From: Physella acuta
Lineage: Eukaryota > Mollusca > Gastropoda > Physidae
Direction: 5' to 3'
Assembly (NCBI RefSeq): GCF_028476545.1
Contig: NW_026731985.1
Span: 408,501 to 472,500, forward strand
DNA length: 64,000 nt
The notes beneath the pieces are model-generated. The model was not told the origin of the DNA. It ran no database searches and was given only the letters and a program-made list of their open reading frames with translations. The position numbers and the translations under genes are program-made. Of the stretch, positions 1-11,524 are shown in pieces; positions within the stretch are counted from its first letter, which is position 1; each line of letters opens with the position of its first letter.

Positions 1-616
1 TCCGCAGTACCTGGTACAGGAAATCAATGTACCGTGACGCCAGTTTCAGAGTCTGAATCTTGCTGAGTTTGTCTGACGGCAGAGTGGGAATGATCTGACG
101 AAGTTGGGCGAACGCTTCGTTTAGCGACTGCGTTCTCTGTCTCTCTCGGACGTTCGCCAACACCCGCTGGTTCTGAAGATCCTCGACTGACTGAGTCTGT
201 TTCTTGACCTTCTTCCGACTGCTGACCCCGGAAGTAGAGTTGGAGTCACTGTTCTCTGATGACCGGCTGTGTGTGGCAGGATCTGGGCTCATATAAGACG
301 GGCTACCGTCCAGAGACTGGTCCAGAGATTGTTCCAGAGATTTAGACTCAGCTGTGTAGAGATCATCGTCTGTGAAGTTGAAAGCTCGTTTTCTCTGCAT
401 TGGTTTTTCTTCCTTTAAAGCTGTGGATATGTCTTCAGATTTGACAAAGTGTTGAACTTTGACCCCGTCAAAGCGAGGGTCGGGCGAGACCCGGGTGTCC
501 AGTGACGAGTCGGGGTCGGGGTGAGAGGTGCTCACGTGAGGGGAGAGAACCCCGTCTAGTCTGGTCAACTTGTCGCTCTTCTCTGTTGAAGGGAGGGACA
601 GTCGGTCAGAGGTCAT
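1..616 (-). CDS. twist: Twist-family bHLH transcription factor, Twist-A (C-terminus off the window)
   Basis: Twist factors bind E-boxes as bHLH dimers in the nucleus and control mesoderm, mesenchyme and muscle programmes. Read on the minus strand, 205 codons are open from the ATG at 616-614 to the left edge. The ATG has a good context (GCCATGA) and is the first in frame after a stop at 649-647. Residues 1-145 are acidic and Ser/Asp-rich, with a basic patch RKKVKK near 134-139. The bHLH begins at Q150: basic region ANVRERQRT, then helix 1 with SLNEAFAQL, the loop [12 protein letters not shown] and helix 2 with [10 protein letters not shown], typical of Twist rather than Hand or Paraxis. The diagnostic C-terminal WR motif would lie to the left of the window. 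No intron is needed in the visible part. Within the 56-residue bHLH it matches Twist-B at 49 positions and looks the less diverged copy (TQSLN, YQVL). Confidence 0.95.
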   Translation of the reverse strand, partial: MTSDRLSLPSTEKSDKLTRLDGVLSPHVSTSHPDPDSSLDTRVSPDPRFDGVKVQHFVKSEDISTALKEEKPMQRKRAFNFTDDDLYTAESKSLEQSLDQSLDGSPSYMSPDPATHSRSSENSDSNSTSGVSSRKKVKKQTQSVEDLQNQRVLANVRERQRTQSLNEAFAQLRQIIPTLPSDKLSKIQTLKLASRYIDFLYQVLR

Positions 617-1500
617 GGCCAAACCTAGGGAACAAACCACGTGACTTTAGTGTGAGCAGTATCAACACGTGTGTGAGTGTTTCTATGTTTGTGTGAGTGT
701 GTATATGTGAGCGGTGTATGTTGAGTGTTACGTATGGTGCATACATTATATAACATACAGTGGTAAGTGCTTAGTTTACACATTTATTACAGTGTATAAA
801 ATGGGGTGGTGCCGTGGTGCTATAGCTTTATATAACACTATCTTTTATTTGTTATAGTTTCTATTTTCACAACAACAAAAAAATAAAAATAAAAAACAAA
901 CAAAGCTAGTTTTGGTGTACATGTACAAATTGTAAACGTATGATGTAACCTATATATGTTAGCCTATTATGAGACAGCTGGATAAAAAAATTACAACACA
1001 CATGCTCTCAATTTCTCGTTATATGATCGCATTAAAAACGTTCTCACATGTTTTATTATCTTAGTTATCATTAGTGTTCTGAGGCTGGAAAAGTCTAACC
1101 CTAACCCTAACCCATGAACCAACCTTAACCCGTACTGTTTGCTCTAGCCTCACTCACCACATGAAAAACTCTGTTTGTCTATGAAAGTAGAAGAGGGCCA
1201 AAATGGCCTAATTGAGCCAAAGCTGGACAGGTGTATCTGGCTGCTCGCAGCAAAAAAATCCGGAGCAGCAGAAACGATACTTGTAATCAAACCTAATAAA
1301 AGCTTTTCTTTTTCGGCAGCTGTAACAATATTCTGTTAAGCTGTTGTGCTCGATCATGCACCATGTAGCCATTACAGCCAACACGTTCAACTTTTTCTAG
1401 CTACAGCTAAACACATTATCGTGTTTGGTGAGGGAATACAAATATTTGATACCTTCAACCGCTATAACTAATTAAGTTTCTATTTGATGCGTTCAGCTGT
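617..1500. other. Upstream region of Twist-A; no gene
   Basis: AT-rich, non-repetitive DNA just 5' of Twist-A. On the minus strand a TATATAA element lies at 752-746 and another TATA-like string near 835-827; either could position transcription, but neither is proven. At 1095-1113 there are three telomere-type CTAACC units, too short to mean more than an interstitial fragment. No convincing ORF is present. Confidence 0.4.
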
Positions 1501-1504
1501 CAGA

Positions 1505-1745
1505 ACTAATCAAATCTCTGTTTAACAAGACACCTTTTATAAAAATTAATCTATCAAATCAAATTTCTTACTAACAAGACACCTTTTATAATAATTAATC
1601 TATCAAATCAAATTTCTTTTTAACCAGGCACCTTTTATATTATAAAATTATCTTATCTAATCTATTTTTAATAAGACGCTTTTATAATAATTAAACTATC
1701 TTATCACATTTCGTTTCCACAAGGCACCTTTTATAAGTAAACTAT
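1505..1745. repeat. Diverged tandem repeat, about 57-bp unit
   Basis: About four imperfect units share the core ACACCTTTTATAATAATTAA followed by an A/T-rich CTATCAAATC segment. Divergence between units suggests an old array. Confidence 0.75.
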
Positions 1746-1776
1746 CAAAACTAGAAGTAAAAAAAAAATTTGATTA

Positions 1777-1782
<6 letters not shown>

Positions 1783-1863
<81 letters not shown>
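1783..1863. repeat. (AT)n microsatellite
   Basis: An almost pure AT dinucleotide run of about 80 bp. It lies in a wider AT-rich stretch to about 2,240 in which I see no gene. Confidence 0.95.
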
Positions 1864-1866
<3 letters not shown>

Positions 1867-2257
1867 GTTTAGATTGGATAATCAAATTAAAAAGTATATT
1901 TAGCTTTTAATTAAAAAACATTAAAAAAAAACAACTAGCCAACAATTTCACAAGATCAACAAAAACATTTTCTAAGATTTAAAGTATTTATTTTCGTGTA
2001 TTTTAAAAATATTTTATTGTCAAAGACTAAAAAATAAATATTTCGGTTAATTGTGTAATGGTATTTGTTAACTGTGAGATTTTGTTGACTAATGTTGTAC
2101 TCTAGGAAACTTTTTTTTACCTGTAATGTCGCCTCGGTCTAGGACGTCAACATCTCTCAGACACAACGGTACCATCTCGTCTGGAACTGTCACCTGGCCG
2201 GGAGATGGCCACTGACCACACCTTAGATTCAGCAATTAATCAACACATTTGGTGGCA

Positions 2258-2420
2258 TCAAATAATTTCCTGAACTTTATGAAATCAAATTTCTTGAAGT
2301 TTATGAAATCAAATTTCCTGAACTTTATGAAATCAAATTTCCTGAGGTTTATGAAATCAAATTTCCTGAGGTTTGTGAAATAAATTTTTTCTAAATTTTG
2401 TGAATAATTTTGCCTGAAAT
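2258..2420. repeat. Tandem repeat, about 24-bp unit
   Basis: Six or so units with the core TTTATGAAATCAAATTTCCT. The minus-strand reading frame through it gives a repetitive NLRKFDFI-type peptide, which is an artefact of the repeat. Confidence 0.85.
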
Positions 2421-2894
2421 TTGGAATCAAAGAATTCTCCAGAATTTTATTTCAACAAAAATTGGCCAGAAATTTTTGTTGAATCAAAACACCTCAAGCC
2501 TGGCTCCACCAGCTGACACAAGTGGCGCTGAAGTAATTTGAACTCACTCAATTCTCCTGGCTACATGCACGTCTTTACGTCCACTTAGCACGTGCTAGCG
2601 CCCAATCTCCAGCAGATATCGATAAGTTGTGCTCACGCTGGATCAAACAAGAAGCGGCCAGTATCTCCCAGCACGTGCAGGCATGGTCACCGAAATTACG
2701 CACGCAGCCAACTAATAGTACGACGGCGAGCTCACACTTGTGTCTTATTGCGGCTAGAACGGTGCCACGGCTAGCAGACACAGCACGCGAAGATAGTGCT
2801 CACTGTGGGCTCACCCCCCCCATGCGCCATCAACCACCCCGCCCCCATCCCGGGTAAAGTGATCCTCGGCGCGCTTTAAGCGGGAAGAAATATT

Positions 2895-3510
2895 AGGTGA
2901 TGGTTGGTGATGGCAGGATGGTAGGTGATGGTGAGGTGGTAGGTGATGGTGAGGTGGTAGGTGATGGTGAGGTGGTAGGTGATGGTAGGTGATGGTGAGG
3001 TGGTAGGTGATGGTGAGGTGGTAGGTGATGGTAAGTGATGGTAGGTGATGGTAGGTGATGGTGAGGTGGTAGGTGATGGTGAGGTGGTAGGTGATGGTGA
3101 GGTGGTAGGTGATGGTAGGTGATGGTAGGTGGTAGGTGATGGTGAGGTGGTAGGTGATGGTGAGGTGGTAGGTGATGGTGAGGTGGTAGGTGATGGTGAG
3201 GTGGTAGGTGATGGTGAGGTGGTAGGTGATGGTGAGGTGGTAGGTGATGGTTGGTGATGGTAGGTGATGGTGAGGTGGTAGGTGATGGTTGGTGATGGTA
3301 GGTGATGGTAGGTGATGGTGAGGTGGTAGGTGATGGTAGGTGATGGTAGGTGATGGTAGGTGATGGTAGGTGATGGTAGGTGATGGTTGGTGATGGTAGG
3401 TGATGGTGAGGTGGTAGGTGATGGTAAGTAATGGTGGGGTGGCAGGTGATGGTAGGTGATGGCAAGACGTTAGGTGATGGTAAGTAATGGTGGGGTGGTA
3501 GTTGATGATA
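2895..3510. repeat. Minisatellite of 9/18-bp units (TAGGTGATGG, GAGGTGG)
   Basis: A two-level array: short TAGGTGATGG units alternate with a longer form that adds GAGGTGG. The strand bias (G on plus, C on minus) keeps a His/Pro/Ser/Thr minus frame open for 211 codons. That frame has no flanking unique coding sequence and should not be annotated as a gene. Confidence 0.95.
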
Positions 3511-4755
3511 AATGGTATATGATAGCAAGTGATGAAAGATGATGGTAGAATTTTAGGTGGTAGAGATGGTAGCTATGGTACCATTTACCAAGACAAGACA
3601 AAACTGAACACACTCCTACTACCATCATTGTATCGACGTTTGCCATGTCTATCAAAGGGACATAACCTTGGAGTTCCGGTTATTGTTTCCCCTGGCTAAT
3701 GATAATAATGTTATTCCTCATTTAAACTTCATATACGTTTGTTAAGCCTAAATTTAATAAACAAAAGATCCACTTCATAAAAAGAAAAAAAAAACAACTA
3801 AATATTGAAAATTAAATTATGTAACAAAATTAATATATAAAAAATAACAAAACAACAAGGTTTTCTCCAAGTAAACACAAAACATATATTTTGTCCAACA
3901 AACGAACAGACGAACAATAGAGTCGGCCGAGAACAAAGAAAAGAGGCGACACAGTGGAGCTACCGTTGAGCCACTTAGGTCCGTCTAGGCCGGAGGTCAC
4001 TGAAAGGTAGGACCACTCCAGTCCACAGAGGGCGAGACCAGATTTTTCCCCATCCTGGACGGTTCCAGAGCTCGGGTTTCTCTGCCCTCGGCATCAACAT
4101 TCAGGCTCCTCCATTTCCCGGCTCCAGAGTGGATGCAGTTATTTCCTCGAGACACTCGTCCAAGCAAAAAACGAAATGTTGTCTTGTGAAATAGCTTGCT
4201 CGTTGCTTCAAGGGGACTCAATAAGTGACTTTCTCATTTTCTTTAAATGCCGGGGGTTATTTACCGCCCCTGAACAAGAGCCATCTTCAAGCGCATTACC
4301 CGCCCGCCCCTGCACATGACATTTGCCTTATTTTCTTGTACGTCGGGATATTCCTACCTGCAAACACCATCAGATTTTAGAAATTTGCATGCATGCAAAT
4401 TAATCATGTATGAACTCAACTTTCGACGATAGTTCCGAGCATGCGTAGTCTGATGGCTACTAAGATTATCCGTGCTTTAGCCCAATGTCCTAATTTTTCG
4501 GACCCGAAAATACTTTCTTAAATCTATAACAGAATAAAAATATTTGTTCTAATAGTTGATTTCACCAGGGAAAAGGCGTGAGTTTAATCAATCCAATGCG
4601 TTATCAAGTTTTGTGATGAAGCATTTTTTGTTAATGCAAGATAGTCTTGTTGGTAGGAAATTTATAGCTGAATATGAAAAGACAGACTTATTGCTGCATC
4701 ACAAGTTTACATATCAAATACATCAGTACTGAATTACTGAAACATGTTTCCTCAT
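3511..4755. other. Gene-free spacer
   Basis: Mixed sequence with a moderately GC-rich, non-repetitive patch at about 3,900-4,350 (candidate regulatory DNA, unproven). ORFs of up to 74 codons here show no recognisable motif. Confidence 0.3.
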
Positions 4756-4759
4756 CAAA

Positions 4760-4880
4760 GTGCTGCTAGCTTTGTATGGCTGAGTGACCATAGCTAGCTT
4801 TGTATGGCTTAGTGGCCACAGCTAGCTTTGTATAGCCAAATGTCCACAGCTAGCTTTGTATGGCTGAGTGACCACACACG
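4760..4880. repeat. Tandem repeat, about 35-bp unit
   Basis: Four units built on GCTAGCTTTGTATGGCTGAG followed by TGACCACA. Confidence 0.85.
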
Positions 4881-4960
4881 TCCAGCTAGCTTAGAATTGC
4901 TTGACAAATAAGTCACACCCATCAGCAGAACCACAACATAAAACGTTGGTAGCACCAGAT

Positions 4961-5712
4961 CGTGTAATCACACAGGTATACATTACACCCCACTCTACTA
5001 CACGGTACCATCATTACAAAATTAGCCAGGTATAACCACACAGGTATACATTACACCCCACTCTACTACACGGTACCATCATTACATAATTAGCCAGGTA
5101 TAATCACACAGGTATACATTACACCCCACTCTACTACACGGTACCATCATTACAAAATTAGCCAGGTATAACCACACAGGTATACATTACACCCCATTCT
5201 ACTACACGGTACCATCATTACATAATTAGCCAGGTATAATCACACAGGTATACATTACACCCCACTCTACTACACGGTACCATCATTACATAATTAGCCA
5301 GGTATAACCACACAGGTATACATTACACCACACTCTACTACATGGTACCAACATTACATAATTAGCCAGGTATAACCACACAGGTATACATTACGCCACA
5401 CGCTACTACACGGTACCATCATTACATAATTAGCCAGGTATAACCACACAGGTATACATTACACCCCACTCTACTACACGGTACCATCATTACATAAGTA
5501 GCCTGGTATAATCACACAGGTATACATTACACCCCTCACTTCTACACGGTACCATCATTACATAAGTAGCCTGGTATAATCACACAGGTATACATTACAC
5601 CCCTCACTTCTACACGGTACCATCATTACATAAGTAGCCTGGTATAATCACACAGGTATACATTACACCCCTCACTTCTACACGGTACCATCATTACATA
5701 AGTAGCCAGGAA
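4961..5712. repeat. Satellite-like array, 68-bp unit, 11 copies
   Basis: Units contain CACAGGTATACATTACACC, CTACACGGTACCATCATTAC and ATAATTAGCCAGGTATAA. Successive starts are 68 bp apart (4,971; 5,039; 5,107). The last units carry a shared variant (CCCCTCACTTC, AAGTAGCCTGG), so local homogenisation has occurred at the right end. Confidence 0.95.
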
Positions 5713-7335
5713 TACTTTTGCTACACCTGCATTACATAATTAGTTTATACCTACAACCAACACAACCAAGTTAAAACAACCGTGAAAGATATTCCTAAAT
5801 TTGAGTCGTTGAATCCTCCGTTATTTCTCTACCGTTCTGTTTTCTCTTCATCAAAACGCCGAGAGAAGAAAAAAAAATGTATTATGGAAGAAACAGCATG
5901 GACATTTCAGAATTTATAACTCCAACTAATTGAATCTTGGAGGAGAGAATCTTTGAAGGGAATTAGATTCCTGAGAAATATTGGGCTCCCGTCTATGTCT
6001 TTGATGTAGGCACACTGCCTCGTGCACGTGATGGGGCACCATCAAGGTCTCTTCTATCTATAGTTATGTGAGTTCGTTTTTTTTTTTTTAAATTGGGTTA
6101 CCGTTAGACTTGGGATTAGTGCATGGATTAGGTTAAGGATTAGAATTGGTGTACCGGGTAGCTTTTGGTGAAGGTTTTATTTTCTCGAGGCGAGGAAGTT
6201 ATGGAGCAGATGATAAAATGTCTTGAGATGATCACGTGATCACGTTTAGTGTCCATCACCTGCCTGTATTCAAACAGTTTCAAACTTCAGCAACTTTACT
6301 CGGTTTAGATGTTGTAGACATGTTCCGGCATTAAAATAAATTGTCTGCATTTCCTCATCATGTAGCTTCACGCAGATGGTGAATATATGCCGCGGTACGG
6401 AGGATTGCTGGGTGACTGGAGATTACATCAAAGATGTTCAGAACATTCTTAGGCGAATTCATGGTGATGGCATTCAAGAAAGGCATTGGAAAAAAAAACA
6501 CACACACATAGCCATATATTTATAAGTAAGCGAAAGAAATACATAATAGGCCTATAATGAATGGCTCAAATATTATATCCTAATGTTATTGTAGTCTGGC
6601 TGGGAGATCCTATAAATATTTGACCCCATTTCACTATTTAGAAACATGTATTTTGTTTTGGTATAAGTCAACTATTCAACGCGTGTTCAATAAACAAGCT
6701 CTCCTCTAATTTAGACAATAAATAAATTACATTTTACTAGCCATGCCAAATTTCCTGTACAACGAATCAATGAACTCATTCAACTATAGTAGGTACCTTA
6801 CATACCTTGATAACTACACATTACTTATGAAACAAACTCTCAACTACCTACAAAATTGACCATCACTTTTTTTCCTTCTAAAAACATTTCAAAGAAAATA
6901 GAAATCTGCGTCTATGTGGGTTGAAATTAATACGTTTCCACATCTAAAATTCATCAAAAGTACCCCGTACAGCCAGCAAGTTTCTCTCAACTGTCACCCC
7001 CATTACACGCCGACTCTGGGACCCAGTAGAAGTGGTTAATTTCTGCCTCTAGAATTTGATCATATTCAAGTGTCTTAAAACACTGGAACCCGGCCCAGGT
7101 GAGCGGTGCCTGCCTCTTAAGTTAATCAACTAGAGAGGCTCTGGAGGGTGCGAGCAGGGGCGCGGGGAGGGGCGCCGGCAGGGTTTATCGGCCGCCCGAC
7201 CGGTATTGAAAGCCGCGCCTAAGTGGATCTTCTTTGACGCTTGGAAAGTTAACATCCTAAAAATTAATAACCAACTCACGTTCGTTTCCTGCCTTGTGGG
7301 GAGACGGGATTAACAGGTGGGTGGAGGGGGGGGAC
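5713..7335. other. Gene-free spacer with a GC-rich patch
   Basis: Mostly AT-rich unique sequence. A GC-rich non-repetitive patch at about 7,080-7,270 stands out and could be regulatory, but I recognise no specific motif set. No ORF here resembles a known protein. Confidence 0.3.
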
Positions 7336-7339
7336 TTGT

Positions 7340-7672
7340 CTCACTATAGGTTATAGGATAGACTTATATCACAATAACTAGGTTGTAGAATAGCCTTATC
7401 CTACTATAGGCTGTAGGATAAACTCCCACAATAACTAGGTTGTAGGATAGACTCCCACAATAACTAGGTTGTAGGATAGACTTATATCACTATAGGCTGT
7501 AGGATAGACTTATATCACAATAACTAGGCTGTAGGGTAGAATTATCCTACTCTAACTAGTTGCATGATATTCTTATCTCAATATAGGCTGTAGGATACTT
7601 ATTCCATACTAACTAGGCTGTAGGATAGACTTATCCTACTATAGACTGTAGGATAGACTTATCCCATTATAT
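7340..7672. repeat. Diverged tandem repeat, about 28-bp half-unit
   Basis: Repeated AGGCTGTAGGATAGACTTAT alternating with CACAATAACTAGGTTGTAGG. About eleven half-units, noticeably diverged. Confidence 0.85.
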
Positions 7673-8365
7673 CTGGCCCATAGGGAGTGACAGCCAGTAA
7701 CTCGGCAGGAAATGGAACAAAACTCTTGAAATATTTCCCCCTATCAAAGCTAGTGCCATAATTTTTCCTGGCACATCTGTTTTGGCTTGATCCGCCTATT
7801 AAATCTGGCACATCTGTTAGTGCCTGCATCCTGCAACAGGTTGGTGAACCACGCAGGTGGCCCTGCCACACGCAGGCATATGGCGTGGTCAGCCGCCACA
7901 CGCGGGGTTCATCCTTTACCCCAATACACGTCATCATTTCATCATCGGCCGGGTTGCTGATTCATCATTAACCCTTTCACACCTGAAACCGAACCCACAC
8001 TTTACAGGTCTGCCAAAAAAAATCTGTAGGCCAAAGGGTTAAACAAAAAAAATAATTCTGTAATGTTGTACACTCCCTTGCAACATCACGGCCGAACATA
8101 ATTAATTAGACCTCGATGATCACTGGCTTATTGTAGTGGGGCAGCTTTTAACAATTCTAACTGGGTTCTGTTACTGGTTTATATCCAAAATGTTATCTTA
8201 GGATATTATACAGTTTTGTAAGTCAAAAATAAGAATGGAAACGCGGAGAGGATATGGAAATGTAATAAATTATTTTATTTTTATTTTTATTTTTGTTGTT
8301 GTTATTAGTTTGCTAAACCTTGGATTGTTAATATTGAAATCAGAACTCAACCAAGGTTTGGGCTT

Positions 8366-8368
<3 letters not shown>

Positions 8369-8431
<63 letters not shown>
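8369..8431. repeat. (TA)n microsatellite
   Basis: About 62 bp of TA followed by a (TG)n-like and GA-rich stretch to about 8,500. The Tyr/Ile ORFs crossing it on both strands are artefacts. Between 7,673 and 8,368 I see no gene. Confidence 0.95.
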
Positions 8432-8432
<1 letters not shown>

Positions 8433-8739
8433 CCTATGTATGTGTGTATGTGTAAGAGAAAGAGCAAGAGCAAGAGAGAAGCATGAGGGTGGCAAGGCAG
8501 GAGAGAGAAAGAGAAATGAGTACAAGAAACGGAGAAAGAATTCATGATTTAGTACCGGTACAGTACAAGAAGGTAGTGCCATAACGGCAGGAGCGGGCAA
8601 GTTCCAGAGTTAAGTGTTACATATAAATGTCTGTTTTGACATTCCAATAATAGGCCGAGGGTTGCCCGGCCTGAACACCAGTTTTTATTCCCGTGTTTTG
8701 AATAAAGTGTTTGCTAGACAGCGGTTCGGCTCACTCTCT

Positions 8740-9010
8740 TAAAAACAAACAGGATTGCTGGCTGGAGGGGAGACTTTCTCACGAGTACGGCTGCTCTCCC
8801 CTAGCCAGCGAGGCGTCGTTTACGGCAGCACTTCCGGTTCCAGTTTGACATTTAGATCTGGGCGATCAGGGTGAGATTTTCAAATCGTGAGCTTGGACTT
8901 AGGGTCCAGGGGAGACCCGGGGGGAGACCCGGGGGGAGACCCGGGGGAGGGGAAAATGTTTTGAGCTGATTTGACGTGCGGGGAGTAACCAACTTCTCGC
9001 GTCAAGACAT
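8740..9010. other. GC-rich non-repetitive patch, possible regulatory DNA
   Basis: A CpG-containing stretch with a short triplicated GGGGGAGACCC at about 8,908-8,950. It is unlike the AT-rich surroundings. No ORF or RNA gene is evident. Confidence 0.25.
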
Positions 9011-9014
9011 CGTA

Positions 9015-9305
9015 AACAAACGGGGGTTAGGGGGCTTGGGGTGGGTCTGGGGGTAGGGGGGCTAGGGGGTGGGTCTGGGGGGGGGCTATGGGTGGGTGTG
9101 GGGGTTTGGGGGCTAGGGGTGGATCTGTGGTTAGGGGGGGGGGGGGCTATGGGTGAGTGTGGGGGTTTGGGGGCTAGGGGTGGATCTGTGGTTAGGGGGG
9201 GGGGCTAGAGTGTGGGTCTGGGGGGGGGGGCTAGGGGGTGGATCTGTGGTTAGGGGGGGGGGCTAGGGTGTGGGTCTGAGGGTTAGAGGACTAGGTTTGG
9301 GCCTA
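9015..9305 (+). repeat. G-rich minisatellite with G-quadruplex potential
   Basis: Imperfect units of GGGGGCTAGGGGTGGATCTG and GTGGTTAGGGG. Many runs of four or more G sit close together on the plus strand, which meets the usual four-run pattern for G-quadruplex folding repeatedly. Confidence 0.9.
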
Positions 9306-9357
9306 GGAGTTTGGGCTCAGGGCGTCAGTATGATGTGAGTTGCATTTGTAAATGGGG

Positions 9358-10410
9358 GTTGGGTCAGTGGAGGACTTCGGTCAGTGGAGGACTTGGGTCA
9401 GTGGAGGACTTGGGTCAGTGGAGGACCTGGGTCTGTGGAGGACTTGGGTCTGTGGAGGACTTGGGTCAGTGGAGGACTTGGGTCAGTGGAGGACTTGGGT
9501 CTGTGGAGGACTTGGGTCAGTGGAGGACTTGGGTCAGTGGAGGACTTGGGTCAGTGGAGGACTTGGGTCAGTGGAGGACTTGGGTCAGTGGAGGACTTGG
9601 GTCAGTGGAGGACTTGGGTCAGTGGAGGACTTGGGTCAGTGGAGGACTTGGGTCAGTGGAGGACTTGGGTCTGTGGAGGACTTGGGTCAGTGGAGGACTT
9701 GGGTCAGTGGAGGACTTGGGTCAGTGGAGGACTTGGGTCAGTGGAGGACTTGGGTCAGTGGAGGACTTGGGTCAGTGGAGGACTTGGGTCAGTGGAGGAC
9801 TTGGGTCAGTGGAGGACTTGGGTCAGTGGAGGACTTGGGTCAGTGGAGGACTTGGGTCAGTGGAGGACTTGGGTCTGTGGAGGACTTGGGTCAGTGGAGG
9901 ACTTGGGTCAGTGGAGGACTTGGGTCAGTGGAGGACTTGGGTCAGTGGAGGACTTGGGTCAGTGGAGGACTTGGGTCAGTGGAGGACTTGGGTCTGTGGA
10001 GGACTTGGGTCAGTGGAGGACTTGGGTCAGTGGAGGACTTGGGTCAGTGGAGGACTTGGGTCAGTGGAGGACTTGGGTCAGTGGAGGACTTGGGTCAGTG
10101 GAGGACTTGGGTCTGTGGAGGACTTGGGTCAGTGGAGGACTTGGGTCTGTGGAGGACTTGGGTCAGTGGAGGACTTGGGTCTGTGGAGGACTTGGGTCTG
10201 TGGAGGACTTGGGTCTGTGGAGGACTTGGGTCTGTGGAGGACTTGGGTCAGTGGAGGACTTGGGTCTGTGGAGGACCTGGGTCTGTGGAGGACTTGGGTC
10301 TGTGGAGGACTTGGGTCTGTGGAGGACTTGGGTCTGTGGAGGACTTGGGTCAGTGGAGGACTTGGGTCTGTGGAGGACTTGGGTCAGTGGAGGACTTGGA
10401 TCAGTGGATT
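9358..10410. repeat. Minisatellite, 17-bp unit, about 62 copies
   Basis: The unit is GTCAGTGGAGGACTTGG, with a common variant GTCTGTGG. Because 17 is not a multiple of three, each frame passes through all phases and all three plus frames stay open for over 340 codons, giving 17-residue periodic peptides. No unique coding sequence flanks it, so it is not a gene. The CTG variant is concentrated at the right end. Confidence 0.97.
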
Positions 10411-11520
10411 AAAGCGTGGGTCTGGAATCAGTCCGAGAGGTAAACACAACTGAACATTTACTTTGACAAGTTCTTTCTTGTAAACAAATGTTTTTCTTAA
10501 ATAAACGGGAAAGACAGATAATACGCCTCACCCCTATTCACTATACCCACACACACACGACACACCCACATTAAATATACACACACGACACACAACAGTA
10601 AAACAAACACACAACAAACACACCAGAACACAAGATTTTCTGTCTCATGTTTGTTGATCCCACCCGGTGATTACCTTAAAAACATCCTCAACATTCAAGT
10701 CCCTTTAGAATCTAAAGCTAAGTAGTCGACATTGATGTGCCGAGATAAGCAAGTTTATCCCTAAAATAACAAATCTTCCCACCCCTTAGCCGATGCTTGT
10801 ACCACCTCGACTCATTTCAACAACATTCTACAACTTTCTACAACATTCTACCCGGTCTATGAATTAAAAAACTAAAATGAAAACATTTCTTTTACGCTTT
10901 CATAGCTCAAGGTCATGTAGTGTACGGCGGGCTTCCCCCCCCCCCCCCCCAGACATCCAAAACATGACGTCAACTTTATAGTGACTAGCAACGAACTGCG
11001 TGGAATGGTGGAAGGGGGAGGGGTGCAGGAATGCTATTGTTATTACAACACATGTGTTTATAAATGTACCCCTGCTTGGGACTATATCAACACGTTTTAC
11101 ACCGCGTACACGAAGCAACATTACAAAAGAAACACAGACGAGTAGCGCTCAGACTTCCTAAATGGATTTCTCTTCTCTTGTAGTTTTGGGACGCCGGTTT
11201 CGGGAATATCCTTTCAGCTTGCACCGTTCTCGACTGCGCTTTGGAATAGTTAATTCGATTAGTAAAGAACGCCCATTTCACATAGCGAGTCAGCGGCGAA
11301 CCGGTGACTTAATGCCATTTAATTTCACCCTCATCCAATTTGTTGCTTTCATCTTAATGTTGTTCCCCGCTACATCGGAAAACATGAATCCTAAGACGCT
11401 TTCAAGCGGTTTCGTTTAATGGAATCAGTGTTTCGGCGCATGCGTCGGTTGATGAAAAAATTCATGATCAAGTGGAATGGTGGAACATGCAGCAAGAACA
11501 GGCAACGGCAGGTGTAGGTC
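10411..11520. other. Gene-free spacer
   Basis: Contains a CA-rich patch (about 10,545-10,635), a C-run at about 10,937-10,950 and a non-repetitive segment at 11,150-11,420. Both strands of that segment are open for 64-85 codons, but no domain is recognisable, so I do not call a gene. Confidence 0.3.
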
Positions 11521-11524
11521 TAGT

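Noticed and set aside
1095-1113. Interstitial telomere or chromosome-end signal
   Set aside because: Only three CTAACC units; far too short for a telomere and easily chance or a repair scar.
2893-3528. 211-codon His/Pro/Ser/Thr-rich minus ORF
   Set aside because: A translation of the TAGGTGATGG/GAGGTGG array; no start context or domain.
4961-5712. CRISPR-like array of direct repeats
   Set aside because: Units are contiguous 68-bp tandem copies without unique spacers, in eukaryotic DNA.
9311-10453. Three overlapping plus-strand ORFs of 342-380 codons (GSVEDLGQWRTWVSG-type repeats)
   Set aside because: They are the 17-bp minisatellite read in three phases. No unique coding flank, splice signals or domain supports a protein.
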